The position numbers and the translations under genes were made by a program. From contig CAXKVV010000372.1 in assembly GCA_964058805.1 (NCBI GenBank), positions 1 through 43,508 on the forward strand: 43,508 nucleotides of DNA, given 5' to 3'. Shown in pieces: positions 10,805 through 23,647 of this stretch. The notes beneath the pieces are model-generated. The model had not been told where the DNA came from. It was given only the letters and a program-made list of their open reading frames with translations, and made no database searches. This DNA is from Schoenoplectus triqueter. Its lineage: Eukaryota > Streptophyta > Magnoliopsida > Poales > Cyperaceae. Positions within the stretch are counted from its first letter, which is position 1. Each line of letters begins with the position of its first letter.

Positions 10805-13217
10805 TCATGCTCTGTTGGAATGAGATCGACCACGAGTTGGCAGCCTGTTGATACGACCCTCCATTTCATCCATAATCATTGGAATGCGTATCTTCCTTCT
10901 CCTTCCTTTATTGATTTTTGCTGGATCTGGCCTGATGACCAGTGTAAATTGGCCAATCTCATTTATTGTCATAACTACGCCAATGACCAGACCATGTATT
11001 AATGTAGTACTGGATGGTATAATATGAACTAACGTACTGAGTGTAATCCAGCCTTCTGAATGAACAAACAGCAAGCAAGTGATCGCATGGGATGCCGGTC
11101 AATTGCGGTTTCTGACACCAATAATTACCAATTCCTGTCATGACTAATTCAACACATTTGTGCCACGTGTTCTCGACGCTGATAGAACCACTTAACACAT
11201 TTGTGCCACGTGTTCTCGATGATAACATATACCAGAAGTTGTCTAGCGATCTGAACACATTGTTCAGTGATTATGAACCGTTGCTTGTCATTATTCCCCA
11301 CCAATTGAGACCCCTGTCTAGATGTTGTGCCCATCTTTCTTGATGCAATGCGGCCATTTGCTCTGGAGTTAACTCCTCATAATGGAATTCCTCGGCTGAC
11401 ACTTCCTCAGCTGCGGCGGGTTGATTATTGCGGTTTATGTTATTTCGTGTCCTTCTGTTGGACACTTGTTCTGTTGGGAGATTTTCTTGCATTATTCCTG
11501 CTTTTCTGACGAATTTATAAGATGCCGATCTAATACTGTTAATTTTTTTTATATATTCCTCGCATCTTCATGGCTTCTTATGTCTTGCAGCTTGTTTGAA
11601 AATAGTCTTTATTCTTTTTATATGATAATTTTTATACACATTTTGCGCAATGTGTTGAGTACAATAACGGTGAACAGTTTCGTCTGCTGATCCCTACCAT
11701 CCAAAATCTGACCTCTCAAATACTGCCTTATACCTAGATGTTGATCTGAGATAACAGTAATTTTACCAGGACCGACAACCTCTTTACGCAACCACTGTAT
11801 GAACCAACCCCAGTTTGTCACACTTTCCTCGCCTACTACAACAACAAATGTAAGTGGTAGTTGTTGTTGCTCCGCATTATAACCACATGCCATAAATTAT
11901 TTATCGGCATACCAACCCGATAAAAATCCAGCATCGATAGTTAAGACTGGTCGTAAATAAGGCCATGCTGTAATACACGGTCCAAATGCCCATGCAACAC
12001 GATCAAAAATTTCAACACCGAATTTTGTTGATGTCACTGTCTCTATGATGTATTTTGTGCCATATGTAAAATTTTGTATGGCTGCTAGCAGATACGAAAG
12101 CATTTCATATGACCTCTCTCAACTACCATAATTTATTATAATTCGGTTGTACTGTGGGGAACTTTTGTCTAACCAAACATCCTACTTCTTTAACTGTCAT
12201 TTTTAAGTTGTCTCTCAACCGATTCTTAACAATATCTGCTATCATTTTGGAGGTAATCTGATTGTGGTCCGCCCTAGTAGCACTGCCAAAATAAGAGTGC
12301 TCGAGCGGATTTGTTTTGATATCCCAAATACTCGTTATATTGGGTGTGGCATACATCCTCCATGAACAGTTAGAATCTTTACATTTCATCACTAATTTTA
12401 ATTTGCTGCTATTTATTACCTCCAATTCTATATTCCGTTGAACATGAAAATCAATGATTTTCACTTTCAACTCTGATTTCGTACTGAACTGCTGACCGAC
12501 ACCAAATTGTTCATCAATTCTAGCTGGTTTATGAAAATAAGACTCGTCTGCATACGACATTGGCATATTATCAGCAAATTATGCACACGGTTCATTTCCC
12601 GATTGATAAAAGGAACATACATTTGCCACTCTCTAACTATTTCTTCGGCATCTACCGCATCATCAGTTTCATCCATATTTATTTCTGTTGCATCCTGGAT
12701 GTCATCCTCCTCGACATCCAGGTGCCACTCTTCCTCTTCGTCATCCTCATCCACATCCACATCCATATTTTGTACTGAAATACGGGATGGTCGCTGCTCT
12801 TGAGCTCGGGAGTGGGTTCTTTCCTCAGCCATTACTGGATTACTACTTTCAGGAATACTAGTTGGATCATAGTTATCAGAACTGGATATTGGTTCGGATT
12901 CAACTATTAGCTCCAATGTTTTATACCCTAGTAAGTGGTACAGAGCTGTTGTTTTAATCAATCCTCAAATTTCATCAGAAACAACCCCAAATAAGCTATA
13001 AAAAAACACTCGAACCTGCTGGGGCAGTGTTGATTTGTGCACTAATACTGATATTGAATTGACTAGGGAGCAGCTCCAAACCAGCATGAATCTGCCTCTT
13101 CAAGTCACGAAGATTGATTACCTCGTCGGCAGAAAATGTGCACGCGGCTTGAATATCGTAATCTATTCCATGAGAAGTTTTTAAGATTTGACCTCCGTGA
13201 TACACATTGATCAGCAA
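10805..13217 (-). pseudogene. MuDR-type transposase, degraded
   Basis: On the minus strand, pieces in several frames line up in MuDR order. An N-terminal piece at 13210-13000 (DEVINLRDLKRQIHAGL) resembles the PB1-like start. An acidic linker at 12890-12600 is rich in Asp and Glu. The Mutator zinc/DNA-binding domain at 12566-12123 contains CKDSNCSWRMYA and NPLEHSYFG. The catalytic core at 12100-11640 holds LTIDAGFLSGWYADK (first Asp) and TVISDQHLGIRQYL (second Asp). A SWIM zinc finger at about 11160-11050 reads YWCQKPQLTGIPCDHLLAV. A frameshift near 12570, stop codons between 12123 and 12103 and just after the first Asp block (about 11896), and loss of continuity near 11640-11500 make it inactive. 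Some breaks could be introns, but in-domain stops argue for decay. Confidence 0.8.
11151..11217. repeat. Short direct repeat inside the transposase gene
   Basis: ACACATTTGTGCCACGTGTT plus CTCGA occurs twice, at 11152 and 11194, spaced 42 bp. It duplicates the coding stretch for ENTWHKCV just before the SWIM finger. The 42-bp spacing keeps frame locally. Confidence 0.75.
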
Positions 13218-13555
13218 TATTTTTATCTCTACAGTATGAACGATAAACCCTACTGTTAGTGTATTTTAATTTTACAATAAAAATTAATAGTCCAAATAGA
13301 AAAAAACTTACAATGTTGATGAGACGAGAGTGATGAATACAGATTGGCTCTGGATCTGTCGAAAAATAAATTTCCAGTTGGAAGCTCTTGCAACGATAAC
13401 AATGGCGATTTTGAAAAATGGTTAGCTGAAGGAAGATGAAAAAGAAATGTACTGGGTGTGCTATATAATAGCATGATGCTGGGACCGAGTTTAAAACTAG
13501 GTTCCAAGTATACTGGGCCGAGTTTAAAACTCGGTCCATACACCTACAATTTTCA

Positions 13556-13690
13556 AATGTACTGGGTGTGTTTATTTTAATTTTTATTGTAATATTTTAG
13601 ATCAATCTACTGACTGTTGTGTTTAACTCGGGTCCGGGTATTTTTTTTTACGTTTCTGTGTAAAAAAACGGACCCGAGTTTCAAATTCGG
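13556..13690. repeat. Second MULE-end-like segment outside the right terminus
   Basis: Read inverted, this segment repeats a block found just inside the left terminus (10600-10660): ACAACAGTCAGTAGATTGAT, then CTAAAATATTACAA and AAAATTAAAATAA. It also holds a hairpin with arms AACTCGGGTCCG and CGGACCCGAGTT (about 13625-13680). The arrangement suggests a duplicated or rearranged MULE end, or an older related MULE into which the 10507-13552 element inserted. Confidence 0.6.
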
Positions 13691-13691
13691 A

Positions 13692-15960
13692 TCTGACTAA
13701 GTATGCAAAAGTGAGAAGAGGAATGACTACTTTCATTTATTTATTTTTTTCATTTACTAAAATAAAAAAAATCTGTTAAAAGTTACACAGAAGTTGAATG
13801 GTCAATGGTGTTGTGGTTAGGAAGCGAACAATGTGCAGTCGTTATCTTATGTGTTGCTTCCACTAGACGCACCCAATTCGTCCTGACGGAACTCTGAGAT
13901 GTACCCGACCATATCTATGCGTATCGTTGACCGAATTAATTGGTCAAATTAATTAAAATAATCAGATATGCTATGTGATGTATCAAATACATATCGGTAC
14001 TGTATTGAACGCATACCACATCCGATACGTACCCAGTTCGTATTCGATTAAGGGTGGGTGCAGGATTTTGATCATGGGGTACTAGAGTAGCACAGGCAAG
14101 GACGGGTGTAGGATTTTGAACATAGAAGTCAGTAATCGGATTCAGTAATTTATCGGATTTAAACCTATTAACTAACGGGTATTAAATAAAATTATTAAAA
14201 TAATATCTTTTGTATATTAAAAATAATAAATAATCATAGAGATAAAAAAAATTCTCTATGAGACTTCATATTTTAAAATTTTTGTATAATTCTTTTATTA
14301 TCCACGATATTAAATATTTTTTTCAATAAAAAAATAATTATACAATCCAGAGAGATCAGTAAATCAATTTAGGGATGGTCAGATTAATAAAACTTTAATT
14401 TAAAAACACTATTTTTTTAATTCAGAAAATTAGTTAACCCTTTCCTATAAGCACAGAGTTCCAATGTGTTTCTCGAATAATTATTTCGGATGAACCAAGG
14501 ACAGAGGTCCAATGTGTTTCTGGAATAATTATTTCGGATGAAGCACAATCTACAAACCTAGTAACAATAACTAGGGAATTGTCTTGGCTTATGTTTCGGC
14601 CATGTGGTAACAGTTTACTATTTTTAACAAGTTGAGAAAATTGTACTAAAACAATTTTATGATTGTGCTAGTGGCCAATTAGATTTCTTTACTATATATA
14701 AACTTCGTTTCTTTATGAACTCGTCCATTACATGAACTCTTTTAATTATTAAAATATTTATATTTAATACTATTTTATTACAAAATTATATATTTTACTT
14801 AAATACAATTTATGTCTAAATCAATTACAAAGAATCTTAAATTTTAAATAAAATTATTTATTTATTTAATAAAAATGATGTATAAAATATAATATATTTT
14901 AGTATGATTGTATGATACGTAGTTTTTTAAATAAATATAATAATATTTAATATTTAATTTATTTGATGTAGAAATTTTTTAGACCTTCTATGAATGCATG
15001 GTAAAAAAATGAAGAGAAAAAAATGTGTTTCATTGAAATTTGTACTATCATTTTTTAAATTAATAAATCTCATTCATAAATTAAAATATGAGTATTTCAA
15101 TCATTTAACATTATTCGATAACATTATGGATAAAAAAAATTTATAGGCACTTTATAATATAATATAGATTTAAAGCTCCCTTTGTTTCAATTCTATGACT
15201 TGTATATTGTACACGTGTACAAATTTCATACTTTATTTCTGTGACGTATTCCTAATTATTTTTCCATATTTAATGTTGCTTTTTACATTGATAATCTCAA
15301 AACTTAACGACTAAACTTGGCAAAAAATTTAGATAGAAGCTGTTGTCAGAATTAGAAATAAATGGGCTAATGTGTTAGTAGATGATCTTATTATTTAATT
15401 TAATAAATGTCAAGCTGCAACTCTACAAGTTACTGACTATTTGTTGAAAAGTCAATTATTTTGAGTAGTCTTTAGTTTTCTGTTCATTGAGAAAAAATTA
15501 CAATATATATTCATGGAATATCTCGTTATATATGTCACTCAGAATTTTCATTGGGTATTGCAGTCTTCATAAATTTCTTTTTTTAGGGTTGTTACGATGG
15601 CTGGACTGCTTGATGAAATGTCTTGGCCCAAGACTCTTGTGTTTTGTTTCAGTGACGTGTTGCTATTTATTTTTCTATATTTGAAGTATGAAGCTTTTAG
15701 TACGTATCTCCGAATTTCACGCCCAATTTTTCGCAAACAAGCAGCAGTGAAGTACAGCATTTTGGTTTGTCATGCAAGGAGCAGAATTACATACATGCAC
15801 AAATGCAAGCTATATTTAAAGATCTAGTAAAAATGAAGAAATTAGACTAATAAATATGACCAAATATGCCTACTTTGGAAATTCTGATTTGTGGGGTGCC
15901 TAAATAAATAAAAAAGAAAGTTGAGGGTGTGTAGTGGCAGTGCCAAAGTGGGTTCTATAC
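13692..15960. other. AT-rich intergenic DNA upstream of the MADS gene
   Basis: No gene is recognised. A tract at 13735-13775 (CATTTACTAAAATAAAAAAA then ATCTG) matches the inverted right end of the 29.5-31.2 kb element and may be another decayed MULE end. Two GGGTG(C/T)AGGATTTTGA motifs lie at about 14048 and 14104. A Stowaway-like start, CTCCCTTTGTTTCAATT, is at about 15176 without a visible partner. Confidence 0.4.
14453..14548. repeat. 48-bp tandem duplication
   Basis: Two adjacent copies share CCAATGTGTTTCT(C/G)GAATAA and TTATTTCGGATGAA, starting at 14453 and 14501. Only a few positions differ. Confidence 0.8.
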
Positions 15961-15989
15961 TTAGGCAGCGATGCCCAGCGTTCTCTCCA

Positions 15990-16034
15990 CAACTCAAACT
16001 ATATATATAATATATATATATATGTATATGTATC
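15990..16034. repeat. TA-rich microsatellite in the MADS leader/promoter
   Basis: An interrupted (TA)n tract lies about 180-210 bp before the MADS start codon, in the likely promoter or 5' leader. A second short repeat, (ATTA)n, is at about 16167-16183 next to the start. Confidence 0.7.
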
Positions 16035-16203
16035 TATTGTTAGCTCAGTTGCATATAACTTCTCATCCGATTAATTGCTTCTTCAACGCCACAAACCCAC
16101 AAGGTGAGTACTTCAGTTCCATCCTTTACTGTTTGTTTCTTCTTCCGATTCTCCTCTCCTCGAAAAATTAATTAATTAATTAGGTGAACTTGGTGAAGAG
16201 AAA

Positions 16204-19200
16204 ATGGGGAGAAACAAGCTAAAGATTCAGAAGCTGGAGACGAGCAACGGGCGACAAGTGACCTACTCCAAAAGGCGAGCAGGCATCATAAAAAAGGCCA
16301 GAGAATTGTCCATTTTGTGCGATGTCGATGTCCTCCTCGTCATTTTTTCCACCTCAGGGAAACCTTCAGTTTGTGTGGGGGAAAAGAGGTGCCTGTTGCT
16401 AGCTGGCCTTTTGAAAATTTGTATACATCTTGCTAGAGCAACACAAAACAGTTGTATTCTCAAATGATCATTTCAAAAGTTTAATATATGCATTTTCTTT
16501 TCTTCTTTCTTTTTCATTTTATAGTAAATTTGAAGGTGTCATTGCAAGATACGCTGCGCTGTCTCCACAAGAAAGGAACAAAAAGTATGCATCTTTTAAA
16601 GTTATTTATGTCATTTGTATTATTTAAAATTTACTTTCGACTTCTGACTACATCCCTCATTTTTTTTTACAACTGAGCAGAAAAATGGAAAGCCTTGAGG
16701 TAATTACTTTTCCCAGCCCTGGTTCTTTTTTCAAGGGCTACTGAAATTCATTTATTTATTTTAAGTTCTCATTTGCAAATCATTTGGTTTGGTGTTTTTA
16801 TGTTGGGAAATTGTTAACCTATGTTTGTGCAACCTAATCAGGCTTTGAAGAAAACATTCAAAAAAGTTGACCACGTGGTTAATATTGAACAACTGAAGAA
16901 TCAATGGTCAGTTTATGTTCATTGTATCTTTTTCAGTTTTTTTTTAAAAATATATATATTTCCATTAATTAGTCCCACAGTCGTTTCTTTTTAGATGATT
17001 CTTATAGAATTTGAATTTATATCACCATCTTTACTTCATTTACAATTTTATCTTTATATTTTAGTTAATCATTCCTTCATTCATTGCAGCAAGAGAGGCG
17101 GCCACCAAAAGACAGTTATAATTTTTTACTCATATGCATGTAAAATTTGAAGGACTGACATAATTTTTCTACCAAAAAATAATTATAACCTTTGCACTCT
17201 AATACAACGTAAAAAATAAACAACTGACATAAAAAATATTGTTATGTTGTTGTTGACAAAAAAAATTGTTAAATAAAATACATCTTTCTTAAATAAAAAC
17301 ACATATTTATTTCAAATAACATATAATGATGAACTGTAAAAGTTAGCATATTTGTTAAATTGAACTTATATTTGTTAAAAGAATAAATATAACATCTACT
17401 TGTTAAAATATTGTTAATAATTACAGTTAATAATTATATATTTTATTTAATAATTCATATTAATAATTATGTCAAACGTTCAATTTTTACATTGCACGTA
17501 GGGTGATAAGTTATAACTACTTTTCGGATAGATAAATTAAAGTTAATAATTATGTATTATGTTTAACAAATATTTGTGTTCAAATTGATAAATATACAAT
17601 CGTCATTAACAATTATGTCAACATTCAAATTTTATACGGAATGAAAAATTTGTAACTAATTTTGTATGGATGCAAAACATTTTCATTAATTACAATAATA
17701 TATCCCGCTTACATCATTAGTTTACCCCATTGATACATTCTTCTTTTCTTTTTCTCCTTTTTTTCCTACTTGCAGCCCCGAGCCCGTGGAGGTACCTTTT
17801 TCTGAGGATTTGACTAGCAATATGAGAAATCCAAGGACCAAATTCGGAATTATGCATATATAAAGATTGTTGACGTTTATGTTAATCTTAATTTATCGTT
17901 GGAACTTGGAAGGCCTTATACTTCATGTCTCATTGTTCCATGTGTAAAGTAATATGCCCATTTACTCTCCAGATGACAACAAATGGAAACTGTTTCTCAT
18001 ACAGGACAGAGGCAACAAATGGAAACTGTTTCTTATAGGGGGAAGGAAATATCTTGTGTGGAATATATGGAATAAGATTTATTGTTAATTAAGCTATATA
18101 TTATTCTATTTCTTTCACAGGAATTGAAGAACCAAATATTATTAACCAAAGAAGAGATAAAGTATGCTCTTGGAGTCTTGGGCCCAATGGCGTAATGAAT
18201 TCTAACTTCTAGTTTTCTATACTAATATTGTTTATCATTCGCCCATAGGTAGATTTCAAGCTGGTAAAATGGTGTCTAGGTTTTATGAAATGATCCTGTA
18301 TAAACTATTAATATTGTAAAATGAGGCCTCCTTGTGTCTAAAATGAATTCCAGTGAAAGAGAGGTTTATTTTATTTTTGAAAAAAATGAAAAATATTTAC
18401 AATATAGGGTATTGTAATTTTTCAGTAATGCCCGCAATATTGATAAGATCGATGATATAAATAAGCTACTGGAATTGGAGCACTGGATCAGGAAATCAAT
18501 TACTAAAATTCGAGTTCAAAAGGTTTAATTCTCCTTCCAAATTTTTATTTTGCTTTTATGTTCCGTAATTGTGAAAAAACATTCAATATAAGTTGTCTTT
18601 TTCTGGAAGAAAGATACTACTTCCTATAGTACACAACTAAGGAAATCATTTTCTCACTAGAAAGAAAGTTCTGCTAATAATCCACCACGCCAAGCCGAGG
18701 TATACGACTTTGTGATTAATGTCCTCCATTTCATTTCCTAATTTGATGCTTATTGTGTAGGTGAAACTTGATATAGTTTCAGTAACGTCTATCTCATCCA
18801 TTTAAAATCATACTGAATAATGATCTCTTTATGATTATACGCTTGTTAGCTCTTGGTTTCCTTGGTAATGTAATATGACAGAACCATTTTTTTTTTTTTG
18901 ACAATTTTTCTTTCATCCTCATCCTTATTGCTTAGTGTGGAATGAACCGACCTGGACAACTAAGTGAAGAATCTGGTTCATACCGGTTCACCATGGCCGA
19001 TGGCCAGCAATTACTGCTTCCAACTAATCCAACGCTTCCTCAAAGGTGAGTCTTTTTGTAACATTATTGAAGTACTGTATGTACTGGTATATATGATCCA
19101 TTTTCAAATTCAAGACTTAATTAGTTGAAAATAGTGCACTATCCCAGTAGCATGTATCGCTGTGTTTTCGGTGACAATTGACAGTGATTATACTGGAATC

Positions 19201-19887
19201 AGGGATCTTAGCGAGTTCAACATGAAAATTGAGGCCCCAACAAACTACTCCGCACAAGATATGGCATGGACAAAAATGAGTGGGACCCATCAGACAGTCA
19301 TCAGTGGGCCAGCTGATTTGATGCCTCCGGCGTAAGATGCATGGCAATCTTTAATTCAAGATTAGCATTTTCCAAGTGCATTTATGTATATGAGCGAATA
19401 TAAAAGTAATGTTTGCATGAATAACTTTGTACAGAGAGAAGTCACTCTGCTTCGGGAGCGGCAAGACGGACTCTCAGTCTCAGATTGTAGACTCTATAAT
19501 GCCAGAAAACAAGGGAGGAGTAAACGAAAATTGGATGGAGAACAGAAACCAATTCATGTGCTCAGATCAAGAGGAATGCTTCGACATAGATGGGATTTTG
19601 AATGAAGGAGTACAACACCTTTGGGATGTTTATAGCAATGGTAACGGTGAGATTGTTAATAACTTTGAACAGAATGTTTCCTTGCCTGAGGAGAATGTCG
19701 ACTTTATTCCCGACCTATACTTCCAAAGTTGGACATCACCAAATGTCAGTTCCATTCATTTCCTTCTTTTTTTTATTATGCATCTTTCAATTGCTTATTC
19801 TTTCTTGGACATTTTGCTTCGGAGGAATAAAGATAGAACATCTCAATTTGGGTTTCTGTTTTGACGCAGGTTGACGGAATTTTGTAA
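16204..19887 (+). CDS. MIKC*-type MADS-box transcription factor (AGL30/AGL65-like), 12 exons
   Basis: Exons: 16204-16388, 16525-16584, 16681-16699, 16842-16906, 17776-17791, 18121-18191, 18426-18522, 18661-18699, 18936-19045, 19185-19331, 19435-19744, 19870-19887. All introns are GT-AG and phases fit, giving 1137 nt and 378 aa. Residues 1-61 are the MADS domain ([20 protein letters not shown], then [22 protein letters not shown]); Asn4 and Ala26 are unusual. Residues 62-171, split over many small exons, form the long I region and weak K-like coiled coil ([39 protein letters not shown]), the hallmark of MIKC* proteins. The rest is a variable C-terminal region ending [15 protein letters not shown]. 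Such proteins bind MEF2-type CArG boxes as P-clade/S-clade heterodimers, mainly in pollen or other gametophytes; that role is inferred. The 16-nt exon is the least certain piece, but it gives the only in-frame join I found. Confidence 0.88.
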
Positions 19888-21854
19888 TTGTTATTGAGGG
19901 GAGAAAGAGACAGATTTTTCGGAGGGTGATGTGGAGAATTGGAGGATTGTTAGCTTTCTATTTTTTTTTTTTTCTAACTTAATGTCTTAGAGTTGGAAGT
20001 GGCTCGGATCAGAGTCAGATTCGGATGGAACTGGTCGGATCAATTTGGTCTTCTAAAATAATTAGATTAGATCGAGTTAAATAGATAATATATATTAGCA
20101 AAGAATTTATATTTTTCATGGGGTCTATCTTGATTCTTAACATGATAAATATTGTGCAATTGGCTAATATATTCAGCTAGTCCAATACAATTTGTTATTC
20201 TCGAGAAGTTTTGATATTTTTCTCACAAACGTATAATTTGAAGTTAATTTGATCACTCTTTATTTTTACAAAGGGCATATCTGATATTTCACAAAGATCA
20301 GACACTGAATAATATAACAGATTAAATCATTTTTGTACAAATTCTGTCAAAAAAGCTATAGAGTGTACTGATGACTTAATAGTTGCAACAGATTTTATAT
20401 ATATTGTAACAGCTGACCTCGAGATAACATTCAGTAGAAATCAGGCTCACAACTATTATAACAGATTTCTATAACCGTCATAATGGATAACTCATTTATG
20501 TATAAATTTTATCCAAAAAGCCCTGGAACAAAGTCCTCTTACATTCGTTGTTACGGATCTCAGATCTATTGCAACGGTTAACCTCACTAGGGTTAGCATT
20601 TTCTAACTATTACAATGGTTATCTAATTGCAATGGATAGTGATGATTTCATGTCTGTTTTGATGCACAATTATATATATATCAATTTTCATCTCTTCCAA
20701 CCTAATGAATTTTTCTAGCCATATTCTTGCTAAACAGAGTTGTCACCGGTGTGCACCTAAGAAAACTATAGTCCTCTAAGTTAATTGATAAATTACTTTG
20801 ATATATCTATATAAAGTGAGATCGAGAAATTCTTCATTAGATTATTAGCTTATTTCTCCTTTATGAGTCTTGAGGTGTTGTCCTCACCTCTTCTTGGCCG
20901 ATGATTGTCCGTTTATTTGGTATAAGAAACTAGAAGTTCAAAGTTATATGAACATATTTTTTTAGTGACTTGGCATGATTGACTGTTGTGATTGAGATCC
21001 GAAGATGTAGGCAATTGATAGTTGAACTCCATTAATATCGTGTTCTCCGTTAATACCGTGTTTTACTTTATTATTTATTTATTGTTAGAATTTAATACTA
21101 TATCCCTGAGAAAAAATACATATTAATCAAAATATAAATATTTTCATAATAATTTATATATAAAGTTGGGTCACGATGAGTTACAAAGTAAATGAGTTAT
21201 TTACTTTGGATTTTCATATCTCAAAAATATATATTCGATGACGGATTGAAACTAATCGACACCATCTACATATTTTGAAATATGATGAAATATCAAATTT
21301 TATTATTTTCATATGTGTTTACTATTTTTCAGTTTTTTAATATGATAAAAAATATTAATATCATTTGCAACTCAAATTTTGGGTTATCATTCAAAAAAAT
21401 ATTTGCCAAAAAAATTCTAAAAAATAAAAATTGATATTCCAAAAGATTGAATATATAGATTATATCTGAAGAATTAGATCAATCATTTGGATAGTGACTT
21501 TTTGAGATACATGTTGAAAACAAAAGCCCATTTTATATTGCAACTTATTGGTGTCATTGCCTCTAGTGATATTAGATGTGACCAACTTATTTTTTAATTT
21601 TTTTAATTTATTATTCAAATTTTCAATTCAATCCTTGATCTTTTCCATTTTTATAATAGATGCATGCACATAAAATTTCATAATTTTTGAAGATCATTTT
21701 ATACTTGAACAAATAATAATAAAATGAATGTATAAAAAATAATCAATCATTGTAAATTATGTTTATTTATTTTGTTATCTTTTGATATAGTATAAAATGA
21801 CCTCCAAAAATTATAAAAATTTACAAGCATATATATATATATATATATATATAT
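19888..21854. other. Intergenic DNA downstream of the MADS gene
   Basis: The MADS 3' UTR should lie in the first few hundred bases. Between about 20380 and 20640 there are repeated motifs around ATTGTAACAG/GCAACGGTTA, resembling decayed repeat DNA. The rest is AT-rich without a recognisable gene. It ends in a (TA)n tract at about 21831-21854. Confidence 0.4.
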
Positions 21855-22208
21855 AGTCCGACTATGGTGCTTTGCAAAGCACAGATGCGTTGTATCCTTT
21901 GCACTCTATTTTTAATTTTAAATTAGAAATAATCGATCTGAATCGTTCAATCTAATCTTCATATCAAAATCTATTAGTAAACAAAATTTTATATTTTTAG
22001 AATTTTTTTTGATATTTTTTCTGGTGAGGAGAAAATGACTTGATCTGAGAATTATGGTTCATTCAAAAATGACGGTTTTCCCCCTATCCAAAAAAATAGC
22101 AAATGGATTCCAAAAAATATAATTTGGATCCATCATTTCTGACTTAAAATTAATAATAGAGCGCAAATCACACAACACACTTATACTTTGCAAAGCACCA
22201 TAGGCTAA
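21855..22208. mobile_element. MITE family B, copy 1
   Basis: The left end is AGTCCGACTATGGTGCTTTG then CAAAGCAC, and the right end is ACTTTGCAAAGCACCATAGG, so the termini are inverted repeats that also contain the palindrome GTGCTTTGCAAAGCAC. Inner arms (ATCGATCTGAATCGTTCAAT on the left) are shared with other copies. Both sides are (TA)n microsatellites. There is no coding capacity. Confidence 0.8.
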
Positions 22209-22229
22209 TTATATATATATATATATATA

Positions 22230-23300
22230 TTGTTACACTAAATACCTTCTTTGATTTGTCGATTTGCAAAATAATCTTGAATTTTATAATTTACATTGTT
22301 TGAGTTTTGTACAGGGATTAAAATGCAAATGGATTAGTGCACAAGAACCAAAACTAATGATGGGATACAATAGCTTAATCAAGACTGCATTAAACTTAGG
22401 TTTAGTTAGACTCAAACTGTGTTGAATTAGTTAAGATAAATTGAGTTTAAATAACAAAGAAAAAATGGTTCTGCCTAGTGAATCGTTATAACGGTTCAGT
22501 AATCGTTATAACGATTTATTTTAATACTAAAAAAATATTCTAAGACGGAAAAATTCTTATAGAAATCAGAGCGTATTGTTATGTAATGATTTAGTAATTG
22601 TTACAACGATTTATAAAACGTATAACGATTCAGTGAATCGTTATAACGTTTCAGCTCAATCGATCCAACTATTATTCTTTGTAAACCATTATAACGGTTC
22701 AGGCCAAAAATAATTTCTTCAGCTGTTTTAGAAGATCCATTTTAAAAGGATCACCTCTCTCAATGAAAAATGTACAAGATCTATCTAGTAAAATTATTAC
22801 TCAATTAGCCATATACATAGTGAGAGAGATAATTTAAAAGATTGAAACATTCAATTAGCAAAATTCTTGTTTAAACTCAATCTAGCTTCTCTCTATTCTC
22901 CTGACTTGATCCTTTGTGATTTTCTTGTAAATTTTTTCTTGAGTTGTAGTGCTCAACCCTTTTTGAGCTGTAGTGCTCACCTTATTACCGATAGGCTTGG
23001 CAGCCCATTTTTGTATAAGGAACCAAGTTCTACAACTGTATAACTATTTTTAGTGTTTCGGCTCAACCTCAATTGTTGGAGGTTGAGAGTTCCGGAGACG
23101 TAGACATTTTTAAGCCGAACTCTGTTACATCTTGTGTTCTTGTTTGATCTTTTTTTTTTCTTTTCTCACATTTCTTTGATTGCTATATTCTTGTGAGAAT
23201 TGAATCGTATTGAATTGTATCCCGCTGCCATTACACTTGAACACTAATCCCCAAATCGATTTATACATTTCAACCTTAGGTTCATTAGATTCTTGCACTA
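22230..23300. repeat. Repetitive LTR-like region
   Basis: The segment lies between two family B MITEs. It contains a cluster of GTTATAACGATT/GTTATAACGGTT motifs (22487-22700), a TGTAGTGCTCA direct repeat (about 22946 and 22970) and a T-rich tract, and it looks like a solo LTR or LTR fragment. It starts TGTTACAC near 22230, but I could not fix its end or a target duplication, so this class is a guess. Confidence 0.25.
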
Positions 23301-23343
23301 TTTTTGACCTTTAATATCATCATCATAGGGCTTTCATATATAG

Positions 23344-23574
23344 AGTCCGACTATAGTGCTTTGCAAAGCACAGAGGCGTTGTATACTCTGCTCTCTATTT
23401 TTAATTTCAAGTCAAAAATAATTGATCTGAACGGTTCAATCTAATTTTCATATCAGAGTCTATTAGTAAACTAAATTTATATTTTTTAGAATTTTTTTGC
23501 TATTTTGTCACATAAAATTAATCATAGAGCGTAGAGCATACAACGCTCTTGTACTTTGCAAAGCACCATAGCAT

Positions 23575-23577
<3 letters not shown>
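23344..23577. mobile_element. MITE family B, copy 2 (internally deleted)
   Basis: Termini match copy 1 (AGTCCGACTATAGTGCTTTG on the left and ACTTTGCAAAGCACCATAGC on the right), but the element is about 120 bp shorter through loss of the centre. A (CT)n then (TA)n microsatellite follows directly at about 23578-23642. Confidence 0.8.

Positions 23578-23642
<65 letters not shown>

Positions 23643-23647
<5 letters not shown>

Larger units (their letters stand above)
10507..13552 (-). mobile_element. Mutator-like element (MULE) with palindromic terminal inverted repeats
   Basis: The left terminus (10507-10576) and right terminus (about 13447-13552, read inverted) share ATTGTAGGTGT, a palindromic block around ACCGAGTTTTAAACTCGGT, CCCAGCAT, TGCTATTATATAGCACACCCAGTA. 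The palindrome (10520-10542 left; 13516-13537 right) can fold on itself. The right end carries an extra degenerate palindrome (13481-13505), so that arm is longer. The interior codes on the minus strand for a degraded MuDR transposase. I could not see a clear 9-11-bp target duplication, perhaps because the right flank is itself made of MULE-end sequence. Confidence 0.8.

Noticed and set aside
12507..12803. Plus-strand frame rich in Ser across the MULE
   Set aside because: It is the antisense shadow of the Asp/Glu-rich linker of the transposase on the minus strand.
15597..15827. Frame starting MAGLLDEMSWPKTLV
   Set aside because: It quickly becomes low-complexity Phe/Leu-rich sequence, with no recognisable family or promoter.
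23578..23642. CRISPR-like or satellite array
   Set aside because: It is a plain (CT)n(TA)n microsatellite between MITEs; there are no spacers and the host is a plant.
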